A stretch of DNA of 64,000 bases from Symsagittifera roscoffensis (taxonomy: Eukaryota > Xenacoelomorpha > Acoela > Convolutidae). This document shows positions 13,501 to 26,100 of the stretch, in pieces. The notes beneath the pieces were generated by a model that was not told where the DNA came from, searched no databases, and was given only the letters and a program-made list of their open reading frames with translations. Where the stretch lies: contig NC_087068.1 in assembly GCF_963678635.1 (NCBI RefSeq), positions 54,088,213 through 54,152,212 of the forward strand. The letters run 5' to 3'. Each line of letters starts with the position of its first letter. Position 1 is the stretch's first letter. Made by a program: the position numbers and the translations under genes.

Positions 13501-14459
13501 CTTCGTTTGATATAATTTTCTATTCCATTAACTTGATATTTTGGGTGTGTTTTTTGAGCAACTAGAAAAAATCAAAACGAACCATATTTACGGTAATATT
13601 TTGGTTATGTATTTCGCAAAAAATGTACCATAAAAGTTCTGGCAAAAGTTTAAGCAATTTTGTTATAGTTGTTGGCAATATCGGTGACTTTGAGCAACTT
13701 AATCGGTCAAAAATCACTGAGTTTTAGGTTAATCTGTGTTTTAAACATAACTACTTCACTTAAAGAAAAGGGATAAACTGAAATCCAACGTCAAAAACTG
13801 CAGTTTTAGGCTGCTTAACTTCGATCAGATTTGGTGACTTAAACGAGTATTGACGACTATTTGGCATTAACGATATAGATAGTTGCAAAAACTTGGAAAG
13901 ACAGTAATTGTAAATTAAAGCAAATGACCTATTTCAGAAAATTTTGTACGCAAAAACTAACTTTTCATTGACACAAAATAGGCTCAAGGTCGCTTAAAAA
14001 CCCAAATTTCTATGCAAAATTGCTCAAGATTGGCAGATTGCTCTTTTTGATTGTTTCTGTCTATTCCAATTTTTTGCTACTAATTTTATAGTTAATGCCG
14101 AATATCGGTAATCGAATCTGAACGAAGTTGATTAACCTATAACTGCTCATTTCGACGTCGGATTTTGGTTGTTCATTTAATTTCCACATGTAAAAACTGT
14201 ATACAAAAAAAATTAATTAACCTAAAATGTTTTAGTTTGACCAATTAACTTGGTCAAGGTCATCGATATTGTTAATAGTTGGGCAATAATTATGCAAGAG
14301 TAAGTTTAAGTGCAACTCACCGACATACTGTTTGGTAGACACCAGAATGGCCAGCACAAGTAGGAGAACGGATGAGTATCTGTGGTTTAGTCTGTCATTC
14401 CAGTCCCCGTCATTGGCCGACTGGACCGAAATGAGTGCTTTCAGAATATGCGCTATCAT
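10582..14459 (-). CDS. innexin gap-junction channel gene, exons 1-2 (partial)
   Basis: Innexins form gap junctions and large-pore hemichannels in the plasma membrane of invertebrates. Exon 1 is 14459-14321: ATG with an in-frame TAA three codons upstream, then 46 codons and one base, ending at a GTGAGT donor. Exon 2 is 10745-10582: preceded by CATAG and ending at GTAAGA. Joined, they give 101 codons in frame. The sequence carries the innexin N-terminal motif NDGDWNDRLNHRYS (about residues 16-30), a first membrane helix (about 31-42), the signature STKQYVGDP with INCW just after, and the first extracellular loop with WVEYTNNICWISNTYYLPF and its two conserved cysteines. It ends at RYYQW, where the family continues VPF. 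The intron is 3,575 bp and holds several small mobile elements. Helices 2-4 and the second loop are missing; I found no exon for them to the left, so the gene may continue past position 1 or be broken. The family call is strong; whether the gene works is unknown. Confidence 0.85.
10813..10909. mobile_element. short foldback MITE in innexin intron 1
   Basis: It begins GGTTATCCCACAAGATCTTG and ends AGATTCTTACAAGATAACC, which are imperfect inverted repeats. Its ends match the elements at 8405 and 9113. It lies 68 bp upstream (in gene sense) of the innexin exon 2 acceptor. Confidence 0.55.
11224..11255. repeat. perfect 32-bp AT-rich palindrome
   Basis: The sequence from 11224 to 11255 equals its own reverse complement, centred on GGATTATAATCC. 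Related half-motifs (GGATTATAATC, CCGATTATAAG, GTCGATTATTATCC) surround it between 11190 and 11330, suggesting a cluster of short inverted repeats or the core of a foldback element. Confidence 0.7.
11375..11442. repeat. TTACGAATTGTCGCC tandem array
   Basis: Four copies in tandem of a unit of about 16 bp with core TTACGAATTGTCGCC (one copy has GGCGC). The same motif forms both ends of the inverted-repeat element at 55824-56022, so this looks like an expanded end of that family inside innexin intron 1. Confidence 0.7.
11460..13109. other. intronic non-coding stretch
   Basis: Within innexin intron 1. A small hairpin CAGTGC...GCACTG lies near 11679-11702. No coding sequence recognised. Confidence 0.4.
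13110..13300 (+). repeat. dispersed repeat shared with 50790-50970
   Basis: The two loci share, in order and same orientation, a CGGACAAAACGAA motif, a TTGCTTAGAATTT motif, a TATGGTGCA/TATAGTGCA motif and AATGGGTCATTTT, at similar spacing but with clear divergence. They represent an old interspersed family. No coding potential. Confidence 0.6.
13666..14280. mobile_element. ~600-bp foldback element in innexin intron 1
   Basis: A long imperfect inverted repeat. The left arm starts TTGGCAATATCGGTGACTTT and contains AATCCAACGTC, CTTAACTTCGATCAGAT and GGCATTAACGATA. The right arm, read on the other strand, has AACAATATCGATGACC, AATCCGACGTC, AATCAACTTCGTTCAGAT and GGCATTAACTATA in the same order. 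Arms are about 290 bp around a short centre. The inner portion (GTTGCAAAAACTTGG...GACAG) recurs at 44785 and 50665. The element ends about 40 bp from the exon 1 splice donor. Confidence 0.75.
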
Positions 14460-16785
14460 TTCTGCTTAATTTCTTCGTCTCTGTTCAAATTACAGGGTTG
14501 GCAAAAAAATCAATTTCAGTTTCAATTAATTTCTGGAGAAAATAGGTGTTTTAAAGTTATGCATGTTCAAAAAACTAATGTAATTTTATAAAAACGATTT
14601 TAAGATACAATACTCAAAGTACTTCTGCCATTGATTAAAATTATTTCTAAGGCAGAATCTAAGAATTCAAGGTAATTTTCGAATCACTGAATGTATTACA
14701 GGCAATCAACGATTTTTATTTTTGCATTAACAAATGGTAACATTTAAAACAAATGTTTAAATTTGTCTTTTTGAACTGCAGGTGTATCATGATTGCCAAC
14801 CCTGATGATAAGAACATTCAAAATTGAATTTAAAGTCGTCTGGTAATAATCAACTACTAACTATAACCAGTTAGAAAAACTGTCAGCCTAGCAAATTATT
14901 AATAAATTACAATCAGCTAACTGGACGTTCGAACTGACAGAGCGAAATAAATTTTCATTTTGAAGGCAAAAGGGTATAAAAATTGAACTCACTTTTTGAC
15001 TAATTATATTGGAACTATGACGCAGGCTGGTTTGAAGGGTTAAAAGCGAAAGTAATAAAATTGTTTTTATTTCAGTTAATAAAACGAATATTAACCATAT
15101 TGTTCCTTGTCCTCGTAATAATGACCGATGAATTATTCAAGTAATTTCAAAATATTGATTGGCGTAAGAACGAAACAAAGAACATCTTCCAAAGTAGGGG
15201 GGAGTTTTATTGGTGTCTTTGGAAACGCAGGGTTATGCAATGCAGAGTTATCCTCTTAAGTCGGAATAAGCAGTACTTACTTCAGGGGCGGTATTCAAAT
15301 ACTAAGTAAGATATAAATTGGTCTGGTTTTGTCATCTATACTCTGGACTTCGGTATTAAGACCATATGCATAATAGGAATTAAAATGGATCTAAAGAGAA
15401 GCAAACCTGAACCAACATACCACTCAGTCGATATTTTTTTTCAAAGCAAAAAATCCTTCTGCTCAAAAAAAAGGTTGTCTTCTCAAAAAAGCAGCAAATG
15501 GATTGACTAAAAAAGTCTTCAAAAAAGATAAGTATTTTAATGAAATTATAGAGTTAGATTTAATTTCCGCTTTAGATTGTACGCGGCGAATTCGAAATCA
15601 ATCTGAAAATTTTTTCACCAAATTTTATCTTTTTTGTTTCTAAATCAAAAGGTATTAAAAGGTATTAGCAAGGCTGAATAAAATTCGCTTAATCTTTCTG
15701 CCATTATCAGAGAAACGTGATTCTTTCTCGTGAATTTTAAATTTTTTGACAAAAATGCTTAACGGAATAAGTAAATGACTATTTTCCCTTTGTTCTTTCA
15801 TTAAAAGGAAAAATCTCAAATTGGTCTAAATTTGCATGTTATTTGCATGTTTTCTAGACAAACTACTCGTTATTGCCAAAAATTACTTTGATTTCAGCAT
15901 GAACACAAATAACTTAACATCGATAGAAAAACGATTTTGAAAATAAGACTTACAAAGTAATCGCAAATGATAAGAATAGTTTTTTGATTATTAATACTAG
16001 TCGGGTCAATAAGCCTAGTATCAGGGTCAATTTTCCACCAAATTTAGTTGATAACTGAAAAGAAAACCATAATATTGTTAGCTTCTTTGTATCGTTGCGT
16101 TATAATTACCTACCAGTCTTAATGTATCAACCGATGGTTTTATTATTGATTCTTTTCTGCTAATTTTTCGTAGGGAAAAAGCTATTAAATGAGAAAAAAA
16201 GGAAGTGTCTTCAAGTTTTTGAAAAAGAAATAATTGGTTTGACATTTTGAAATAGACGACACAGCATAAAATTTTACCCTAAGACACTCAAGTTTTCAAA
16301 TATAATATTTGCTTCAATAAAACCTTATAAAATAAGGAATTCTTTTAGTTAAAACTTAAATATGAGTAAATTAGTATGCTTCTGTTTCACAATTTCACAA
16401 TTTGAATTGGCATACAGGTGATAAAAACTATTTTGAAAGTCAACTAAGAAACTTTCTGTTATGAACTTCTATCCGAGACAACCTAACCCTAAAATTGTCC
16501 AAACTGGGCATTTGACAGCTGTTATTATTTTTCTATCACTTATCTTGACTTTTATTGACTCCCGCTGGGTAAAATAGTTTTTGAAGTTTCGTACTACGCG
16601 TTTTTGCCAGATCACCGATTCAAAATTCAAGCTATTTGTGAGGTTCGGAATTGCATGCCATAACTCAGTTTTCCCTTATTCCTTCCATGTAGAAATATAG
16701 TTTTTCTAATGCAAAAAAAATAATATCCAACGCTGATACCTTTTCGAATACTTTAGAACCCTATTTAATGGCGCATCGGCATTTA
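14460..16785. other. upstream flank of the innexin gene, nothing identified
   Basis: AT-rich sequence upstream of the innexin start codon. No exon, recognisable core promoter or repeat that I can support. Confidence 0.35.
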
Positions 16786-16860
16786 TTGGCGTTGCAGCGC
16801 ATCGGTAAGGATGGTTCCCAGCAATCAATTGATTACGGGTTCAAAACGAACGTGTGCTGC
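16786..16860 (+). other. tRNA-like promoter boxes, possible SINE head or tRNA relic
   Basis: CAGCGCATCGG (16795-16805) resembles an A box and GGTTCAAAAC (16838-16847) fits the B-box core, at tRNA-like spacing. The acceptor, D and anticodon stems do not pair, so it is not a functional tRNA. No SINE body or tail was recognised. Confidence 0.3.
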
Positions 16861-18551
16861 AATTTACAACGTGAGCTCTTGGAAGATAATTATAGCTTAG
16901 TTAACCTTAAATAATTAACTTTCGGGTTAGGCCTTTGGTTATCTGAAAAAATTTTTATCACAATTTGAGAGTTAAAAAAACACAAGCCAAGAACGTTATT
17001 CGAGGAAAAAAAACATGCGTTAATCGGCGCGCGCTTCTCCAATAAATTAGCAGAACTAAATTTGGGTTAGTGGCTTGTAAGACGAAAAATAATGCCAGAT
17101 TTCAAACCAGATTTCAATCTCACAAATCTTTTCTAAAACTTTGATTTTCATGATTTGAAAGTATCAAAATGTGACTTCTTTTGCCTATTTTGCACATAAA
17201 ATGTCATATTTCGGGACATAAGCAGAGTTTTATGAATATGGACGAGATGATTTAATTTTGTAATGCCTACTTGAATATATTTGAATGAATAAATGAAAAG
17301 ATTGACATCAGCAACAAAAAAATCTCCCAGAAAAAGTATTTCAACATAAAATTTAATAGTTAAAATTCTTAGAGAAAGTTTTTTTCAAAGAAAAAATTTC
17401 TATAAAATTTTTTAAAAGTTTTATAAAATCAACAAAGTACCAAAATTTGCTAATATTTAAATGGAGCAATTTTTGAATTTTAGTATTGAAAATTGCTTCC
17501 TGTTAAGTTTGAAACAAAAGGTAGTCATGGGAACTTGTTATTATTCTTAGTCAGTTTAAATTATTTTTAACGCAATTTTAAAAATGTTTTTTTTGTGCCA
17601 CCTACGAGGTGGAAAAAAGTACGCAAAATAGCCATAACCGCTTAATTTGTCCTTGGTTTGATAGGAGCAACTAAGACTAACCGCGGAAATAGTCAAAAGT
17701 TAATTTCAGCCATCGATTTAAACCGACTTTGCACCGTCCAAATTGCTATATAAAATGCATGAAAAGAGTATAAAATAGGCATAAAATAGGTGCGTAAAAT
17801 CGATAATCTGTCCCAATATGCTTCAACTTAAGGGCAATTAGATCAAGCTACGAAATAAGCGCGTCGATTTTTCATCCAAATTAGCCATAACTAAGCCGGA
17901 GGCAAAGATTTTTAACCCTAAATTCCCTCCAGAAAATTTAGTTGCAAAAAAGTGATATTAAAAAGTCGATTTCTCATTAGCAAAAAGTTACGTGACGTCA
18001 AAAAGAAAATTGAAAAGATTGGAAAAAATGCCTTTTTTCGCAAAACTGACTTTCAGCCCTATTGTGCTAGATTTGCTTCGAGGCTCGAAATCAAAATTTG
18101 CCCGTATAATTGACTAACTTGAAAGAAAAGATTTTTTTGTGAATTAAAAGGGGCGTATAAATTGCTTAAGGCTGGGAAATGGTCGAATAATGAAAAAGAA
18201 AGGCCAAATTCTGCATCAATCTCGAGAAATAAAACTTTAGTAATTTGAGTTTATAAAGGTTTACCAAATTTACGCCGAGATTTTGGAAGGTAGAAAAGTG
18301 GAATGAATATGGAGAGAATTATGGTAAGAAATTGGTAAGAATGGGTAAATTTTAATGTTGGAAATGGCGGTGTACTTCTTTTAGCAAATAACTGGAACAA
18401 GAGACAGGTATGAACTAGTATATAGGGTAGGTATGATGGATGCTTTGGTGGTTTTTTATAGAAGGATGGGTTTGCTGGTATTTATTGTCAAGGCAGTTTC
18501 TTCCAATTTGTTACTTGAAGTCAAAATTGAATTGAATGAACTCTTTTCTTT
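16861..18551. other. non-coding stretch
   Basis: No coding sequence or clear repeat seen. The sequence is AT-rich with scattered A/T runs. Confidence 0.35.
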
Positions 18552-18785
18552 TCACACAGGAATTAGATCGACCATTGAGGGCGGCCGGGTAAATTTACAC
18601 TGAAAGGGGCAACCCTGAATTGGACCGCGAGCCCGGGGCCAAAGGTCGATGTGAATAGAGTCAGGGTAGGCAGGTAATTGGGGCAAATTACAGAAGCAGG
18701 GACGGGTTGCATGGACACGCCACAGAGCAGCGGGCACATCTAAGACGGCGGAACGTACCGTAGCACAGCGGGTGGTCGGAGGCAA
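18552..18785. other. isolated GC-rich island of unknown origin
   Basis: About 230 bp with markedly higher GC and CpG than either side (for example GGGCGGCCGGG and GCGAGCCCGGGG). The minus strand is open for 78 codons, rich in Pro, Arg and Cys, but begins at TTG and shows no known motif. The edges are abrupt: TTTTCACACAG on the left and GGCAATTAAC on the right. It could be an inserted fragment, a retroposed exon or a regulatory island; I cannot decide. Confidence 0.35.
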
Positions 18786-21700
18786 TTAACTATTGCTTCA
18801 AAATTGAATCAAAAGCACCTCAAAAAGAAAAGTCTCAAAACGCCATGAAGCTCCTATATACCATAAATTCAAGTAGTTAAATTATAAATAACTCCTTTTT
18901 TTCATTTACTTATTTTTAAGCTTAAATCTCACTTATAAGTGTCAAAACTAGGTGTGAAATGTTTACTCACTTTTCTCATTAAAAGAAAAAAAAGTTGAAC
19001 GGGGAAATCAGCAAAATAAAATAAATTGGATGCTTTTAAGAGATGGATATTGTAAGAAAAGATATTTTTTACATTAAAATTTTCAATTAATGAGGATAAA
19101 TATTATTGGCAGCAGAAGAATACTTTAAATTAGCTGCCTGTAAAAATTCAACAAAAATGGCATTATTTGTAGAACATATCAATTTTCCGCAGCAATTTTT
19201 TGGGTCATCATACTTTGAGTTTTGCGCAGGTTAATTACAAAGTGGGATTTTTTACATCTGCTTTTAGTAAACTTGTGGAAAATAATTGATGTGTTACGGC
19301 AGGGGAATTTGAAGGATTTCCACTTTTTTGTTGAAAATTGAAGAATTTCTTCTCTTTGTTATTTTGTATGGAGAAGCAATGTTGGTACCAAGATAGCTCA
19401 GTAGCACTTGAAAAAACGTGATCTGAATTTATAATCCAAACGGGAAAATAAACTTGAAAAGAGTATATAACACCGAACGAAGAAGCTGTTTATTCGTGCA
19501 ATAAAAACGTCTTGTAATTCTGATCGAAAAAAGTGCATCTATTTTTTATTCGACTGAGCTCGATTTAATGTGGCGGATAAAATGACTTTATCTTTGCCGG
19601 CACAGCCTAAAAAAGGTCTAGTTATAAAAAGAGAAAAATAAGGTGAAATGCAATCATAATTTCATCTAAAAGGCCACAAAACAACCAATTTTTCCAAGCC
19701 CAATGTGGGTTATTTGTGGGAAAACAAATTAGTCGTAACGTAACTGATTCTATTAGCGATATAAACTACAAAAATAACACAAAACAAACAAGAACAAACA
19801 AGACAGCAGTTCCTGTAAGCCTTCAAAACATGTCAACTTGAAGTATTTTTTAGACAATTCCATTTTTTAGACAAATCTGACATGACTGATATTTTCCGCA
19901 GCCATTTCCCTTCATATGAATTCAAAACTGCTCCACTCTTAAATTCAAACCGACGTTGTAGTGGAGCAAAAGCACTAATGAAATTTCCAGGCAAGGACAA
20001 TTGTTGATTTATGCTACCCGATTAGAAGTGTATTAAAAGCGGTCTTCATACTAAGTCGCTTTTTATGCGCCAAATCAGAAACTAAGTGACACATCACACG
20101 TCAATTAGAGGTAGCTCGGGAAAATTCAAGAAACCAAATTCCTGAATGCTCTAGAAGTGTCTACATTTATCTTTGAGTTTTTTTTATTTTTAGGATGCTT
20201 GTGATTGGCAAAGTTGATTGGATCAAATTTTGATCTCAAAACGTTATTCAATATTTAAAAAAATTCAGCTAGGTGTTGAATTTCATTTAAGAGAGTCAAT
20301 TAATAAAAGTAATACAAATTGTGTCGACAAAATCTTGAAAAAACCACTCAAATCACAAATTTTCTTTTAAAATCCCTGAAAAATGGCGCTTTTAAACAAA
20401 AAAAAAACAGTGGATTAATTATTTTATCTTTTTAGTGATGCAGCTACAGATTTAACCCGAATTATTCAGCTTAAATTAATGCTTAAACTTTGTTATGACC
20501 TAAACGCAAGAGTTCAACTTGCAAATTGCAGCGCTAAAATTTACTTCTTTTTTAATTTATATGAAAAAATCCAATGTAGAAAAAATGTTGCCGAAACGAG
20601 TAAAAAGATTGCAGAAAAAAATTTGTTCGAGGCAATCGATATGAGCCTCAACAGAAAAATAAATTTATTCCTGAAAATTTATCCCAAATTGACAATTTTC
20701 AAACCCGCATAACTTTCCGAAAAAATTGACTTAAATTCTTTCACCTTAAGCTCCAGGCATCAACATCTCTTGTATGAGATAAGAAAACTCCGTATCAAAC
20801 TTTAACGTTGAAAAAAAATATCCGGAAAAAATTAAACCCTCGGATATATTCTATTATTTTTCAGCGAAAGAAAAGAAAACTCTGAGATGATTAAAAATGC
20901 AAGTTTCTTGTGAAGCACTGAAGATCTGAATATCAACGCGCCAAAACGAACACACAAATTTAGGGATAATCGGTAATATAGTTTACTGACCACAATTTTT
21001 TGAGAAAAATTAACGGTATTTTAATAGTGATAGCGGAAATAATGTTTTATTTGGTTAGCCTTTGCAGACCATAAGCAAACAAAATCCAGATAATGCGTGA
21101 CTGTACAAATGAACTGCTTCGAACTAAATAAAAACAAAAATTCCTAAAGTAACTTTAAAAAAGACCCAAATTTAGAAAAACAAATTGTGTTCAAATAAAT
21201 CAAACACACAAATTTAAAAAATTAGGTGCCTGAAAAAGTCGAATAATTTTCAAGCGGGAATCTCATTTCCCTCTCAGTAACTATACGCAAAGCAAAAACA
21301 TTTTTTAAAAAGCTTTCTCCTTTTCAGTATAAACTGGTTTGCGTTTCTCGATGATCAAGCGCAACTTTCAGTTTTTCTCTAGAGCAGTGATTAATTGCAT
21401 CAACACTGCTACCAACCCGAATTGATCCAAATTGCAAATCAATTTATTTATAAAATTGCTAATCTTATGAATTTTATGCAGTTCTATAAGTTCAGAAAAT
21501 TGAGCAGAAGATCTATGTTAGTCTATTTTCTATATGGAATTTTCATTATTATTATTTTCCAAACCAAAAGTGTTTTCTATTATAAAATATGCAACACAAA
21601 AAATGAGTTTTTTTGCGTTTTCGGAAAAAGTGGTACTGAAAAAAGGCAACTTGTATATATCCAGGACTGAGTAATGTTTTCGTAAATGTTTATTTTTTGT

Positions 21701-21789
21701 AAGAAATTGCTAGCCCACAAAATTCCATGTATTGCCAAAAACTTTGTAATGGAAAACAACACAAAAAATTGTACAAAATGCATATACAT
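18786..21789. other. non-coding stretch
   Basis: AT-rich; open frames are short and of low complexity. Nothing identified. Confidence 0.35.
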
Positions 21790-21900
21790 CATTTTAACAA
21801 ACTTCTATGAAATTTGTATGACTAGCATTTTTTCATAGAATTAGTGCATGGAATTGTATGATTAACATTTTGGTCCATGGAGGTCAGCTCTGGAATTCAA
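21790..21900 (+). repeat. dispersed repeat, inverse copy at 42290-42385
   Basis: Shares TTGTATGACTAGCATTTT, ATGGAATTGTATGAT and ATGGAGGTCA with the reverse complement of 42290-42385, in the same order. A weaker relative lies at 43010-43090 and another fragment near 59585-59685. An old short interspersed family without coding potential. Confidence 0.6.
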
Positions 21901-22974
21901 CTGTACGATTGAAGATTGTTTTGCTTTATTTGAGTCATTTCTGATTCATAACTCTAGCGCAATTTTAACCAATTTCAAAAATAAAGAAAACAACAAAAAA
22001 AGCACAAACTGAGAAAACTAAATATAAAAATCATTGTATAATTTTGATTTTTTTCAATTTTTTTTTCAATAAATAGAAACGTCGCAAAATTTCGTGCAAC
22101 TTTGAAGCAATTTCGTGTTCTTGTTTTTCAGGTGAGTTTTTCCGTTTCATTTGGGACTGTTTTTCAGTTTGATCGATTTTGTTATACACATGTTTTGATT
22201 TGAAGTGACTGAATTTTTATAATAAGCCAACCCAATGACTTACTTGCTTCTTAGATTTTTAGGAGTAGTCAGAAGAACAGGCACTACAATTTCTGTACGA
22301 TTTTGAAACTTCCGATTTGAAATAGCTAGCAGTAAAAATCTATAATTTTCCCAACTTAGAATCATATTTTTTCAGTTCCTTCTAAAAAAATTTTCTTGAG
22401 GAAAGAACAAAAATATTGTATGTTAGAGAAAGTATGTTTTCCTTAAACATAATTCAGACTAACAGTATAAGTTTTTATACAAGAAATATTTTTTATAGGA
22501 CTGCTTGCACTTATCCGCTGAGTCTTTTGAAAGATTATTGGAATTTTGGAAACAAAATTATGACCAACAAGGCTTGATGACACTGACATACTTTACGCCC
22601 CAGAAACTATGTTGGCTTATATAGAATCAAATCAAAAAATATTTTTGCTGTAGGCCTTTGTAATATGTCATTCCACGGATAGTTAAAAAAGTAGTTGTTA
22701 AGTGTTGTTTTTTGTTTATGCAAATTCGCGTGTTGTTGGACTTAAAAAGTTGACGATTGAACAGTGATAATAGTATTTTAAAAAATATATAGCCTGTTCC
22801 AGTGCAAAAAGCTCGAACTGCGAAGTTTTAATTTGTTTAAGAAAACGTATGGGCTCAAAATCAGAAAAAAAACCCAGCTAATGTTCCATAAGAAGATGAT
22901 TTTTCAGAACGGAGACTTCTTTGTTTTGTTTTAATTCGAGTTTTGACTAATCAGAGTCAGATCTAGGATTTTCT
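21901..22974. other. non-coding stretch
   Basis: No gene or repeat recognised. Confidence 0.3.
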
Positions 22975-23110
22975 CGAGGGGTTCTGGACACCCAAGGCGC
23001 TTTAGAAAAATTTCAGGGCCAGTCGGCCGAAAATGGATCTCGTAAAATGAAACCAAAGAGGGGGAGACTCTTTGGGCAGTGATGGGGTCGAAACCCTCTA
23101 GGGAGGGGCG
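22975..23110 (+). repeat. dispersed repeat, related to 27610-27785
   Basis: Shares with 27610-27785 the ordered motifs CAGGGCCAGTCGGCC/CAGGGTTAGTCGACC, AAAATGGAT, GGGAGACT-TTTGGG and a terminal GGGAGGGGCGTC-like or AGAGCGTCCCC stretch. Moderately GC-rich compared with the flanks. Confidence 0.5.
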
Positions 23111-26100
23111 TCAGTTCTTTTGCCAGCCGTAAAAAATGCAGAAGAAATTAGGCTGGAGAAATTGGTTAAATTGAGCGATGAAGCGGTTGAATTAAAGAAC
23201 TGGTTTGAGCGCCAATTTTTTTTTTACTTCTATTAAATTCACGTTTAATTATTTGCTTTCATATATGTTTTAATTATCTTATATTTTAAAGCTCAAACTT
23301 CATGCAATTTGTGACTTTTTAAGTTGAAGAAAATCAAACTAACACGCAAAATGAAGGACGAAAGAGATAAGAAAAGGCAAAAAATATCTAAAGGAAGGAA
23401 ATCTACTACCCCAAATAAGAATAAAGGAGAATGGTTAACTGCATGAAGCTACAATGCGGGAGAAATTCAGGAGGAATTTCAGAGGGAACTTCAGAGTGAG
23501 GCTGAAAGAAAAGAATTCGAGAATGAAAGTTAGCCACCTGAGAATTGTACTCAATCAAACAATTAGCTTCTATTTCTTTCAAATCACTCCCACCAATAAT
23601 TCAGCCAGTCAAAAAAGCGACCAGTGGGAATTTTACCCTCAATTTTCATTCTTCACCCCCAAAATGGGCATTGAAATACTGACCTAAGATAGCATTGCGA
23701 CCAAGCCTCCCATCAGAAATCTTGATTTGACTGAATTTGACCCTGCAATAAATAATTTACACAGACTTGTGTTTAAAACGAAATCATCTCGATGGGCAAT
23801 TTTTGTCTCAATGACTAAGTAGCCTTTTTTGAAAAAAAATCAGGCGCTTGTTGAAATTTGTAGACAATTTTTTTTCTAGCCCAGTTAAGTAAGATTATAA
23901 TTAGCTAAGGTGCTCAAAATTCAGTTATATGGCCACGCAACATGCTTATTAGGGCTTTAAGAAAGTTTCACTAAACTCACCTGAAATATCAACAACGTCG
24001 CTTCTACAATTAAAGAATACAGTGCATAGCAGCACATATTTTTTAACAAAAATTTTGAGCTTTGATATCATCTCACAATGATATCATAGTTTTTATGAAC
24101 ATTGCTGAAGGCTGAAAAAAGACGGCGAGTTTTAAACAGCAACTTTTGGTTCAAGTATCCTTCGGTTCGTATTATCGCATTATCTCAAAAATTGGTCCAA
24201 TGAGACCAATTTTCGAGATTATACTCAGCGAAGAATGTATTTTCTTTTTAAACTTCCTATATGAAATTAACTTGCTAACCCTTTAACTTGCTGTCTTTTC
24301 AGAATCAACTTTTTTCTGGTGAAAAAGTTTTTTTTTTAAATAAATTTAACGAAAACGTTGTCAAAATTATTGCGTGCCCACATTTCGCCCAAAGTAATTT
24401 TTCTCCGAGTTTTCCTGACAAGAGAGCTTTTGGGCAGTGATGGTATCGAAATTATGAAGAAAATTGTCCCTCTCAAATTTACTACTGATTTTGACCTTTT
24501 TGAAGCTGGAATGTTAGCTATCTCTTTTTCACTAAAACCGCAAAAAATCAAAGAAAAATGAATTCCTTTTCATGCAAAAAATGAAAGCAAAATGAGCAGA
24601 TCGCAAAATATTACGCTCTGTACAAGCATCAAACGACTGCCATAACTGAGCCCGATTATCATACGCACTTGCCAAAAAGTATGTAAGCTGACCCCTGCTG
24701 TAATGTCTATTGACTATCAAAAAACAGTAATCACCTAGCAATTTCAAACAATCTTTTACTTAATTCTGCTCTAAAAAATTTTTTCCAAGGATTGTTGCAT
24801 AACCACAATTTGCAGAAAACAAATTTTAATCGCATTTGAATAAAAAAAATTGACGTGATTTTTCAATTTTCGGTATAACGTAGTTTTTTTAAACAGAAAA
24901 TTGGCATAAACCAACGTTTTTCTTGATTTGCGGCTAGATTACAAATTTTCTGATTTTCGGTCTATTTCGAAATCAGCTGATTGCAATTGCGGCAAAAAAT
25001 GTATTACCGATTGCACAACAAACACCGTAACAAAACCAAACGAAATTTCCAAAAAACTGGAGAAGTGTTCTAACTATTAACCAAACAAAAAGTTTCAGTA
25101 ATTTTCTTTGCATAATTGTCCTTGCCTAGACACAAACTGTTATGAAAATACGGTTTTTCACCTAAAAATTTCAAATAGTATTTTAATTTTTTTCTGCTCA
25201 GAGAAAGTTGGCTAGAAAATGTTATATTATCGTATTTTTCGGAGAAAAGTTAAAAACAAATCACCTACTTTTTTGTTAATCGCACAACTTCTAACGAAAA
25301 TAATGAAAAAAAAATACAATGAAACCAAAAAAAACACCAAATTCTGACATTTTTAAACATTAAAAAGACGGGAAAAAAACGAATCAAAACGTGATGTCAC
25401 AGAAAAAAAACCCGAAAAGGTATAAAATTCGATTGCAAATTTGTTCCAATCTAAATCACCAACACATTTGACTTCTCAGTTGATAAAAATATCAAAATAA
25501 CCCAATATAACAATTGAAAACAAGAATTGAAAACAAAAACACTACTAACTTTGTAAGTAAAAAGTTTTAAACACTATTTTCAGAGCGCTTATTTTTTGTT
25601 TGTTCAATTATTGTCTCTGCTGGGTATAATTAATACAACAATAAACAGGGATGACATCCATTTCTCTATTCATGAAAATTTTTTTAGGTTTAGAGGAGAT
25701 TCTAGAAGCAGTTTCCAAAAGCACGTTTTGAATGGGAAGAAAATTTACGCATGTTTACTCAAACTGTGCTTTTTGTCGTTTTTTTTTCTTCTTAACATTC
25801 CAGAAGAAAGGCAGGCAAAAAATGAGCAAGCATCCTGACGAGTAATTAAGACAATTCCTCAAAAACGTTTGACGATGACTGGTTGTTTTTACATATTAGT
25901 ACTTATAGCCACTCAAACAATTGTTTCCCGAGCACAGATATCCTCCTCGCGATGAATTTTGTTAGACAAAAAAGCAGGGCTATTATTTTTCACTTTCTGT
26001 TCGACCATTTTTTTCTATCTTTTTGTTTTCCGAGATCAGATACGTTAAATAATCAGAGGCGTTGGCTGAATGATATTTTATCTTCGAGCCCTTTTTGCAA

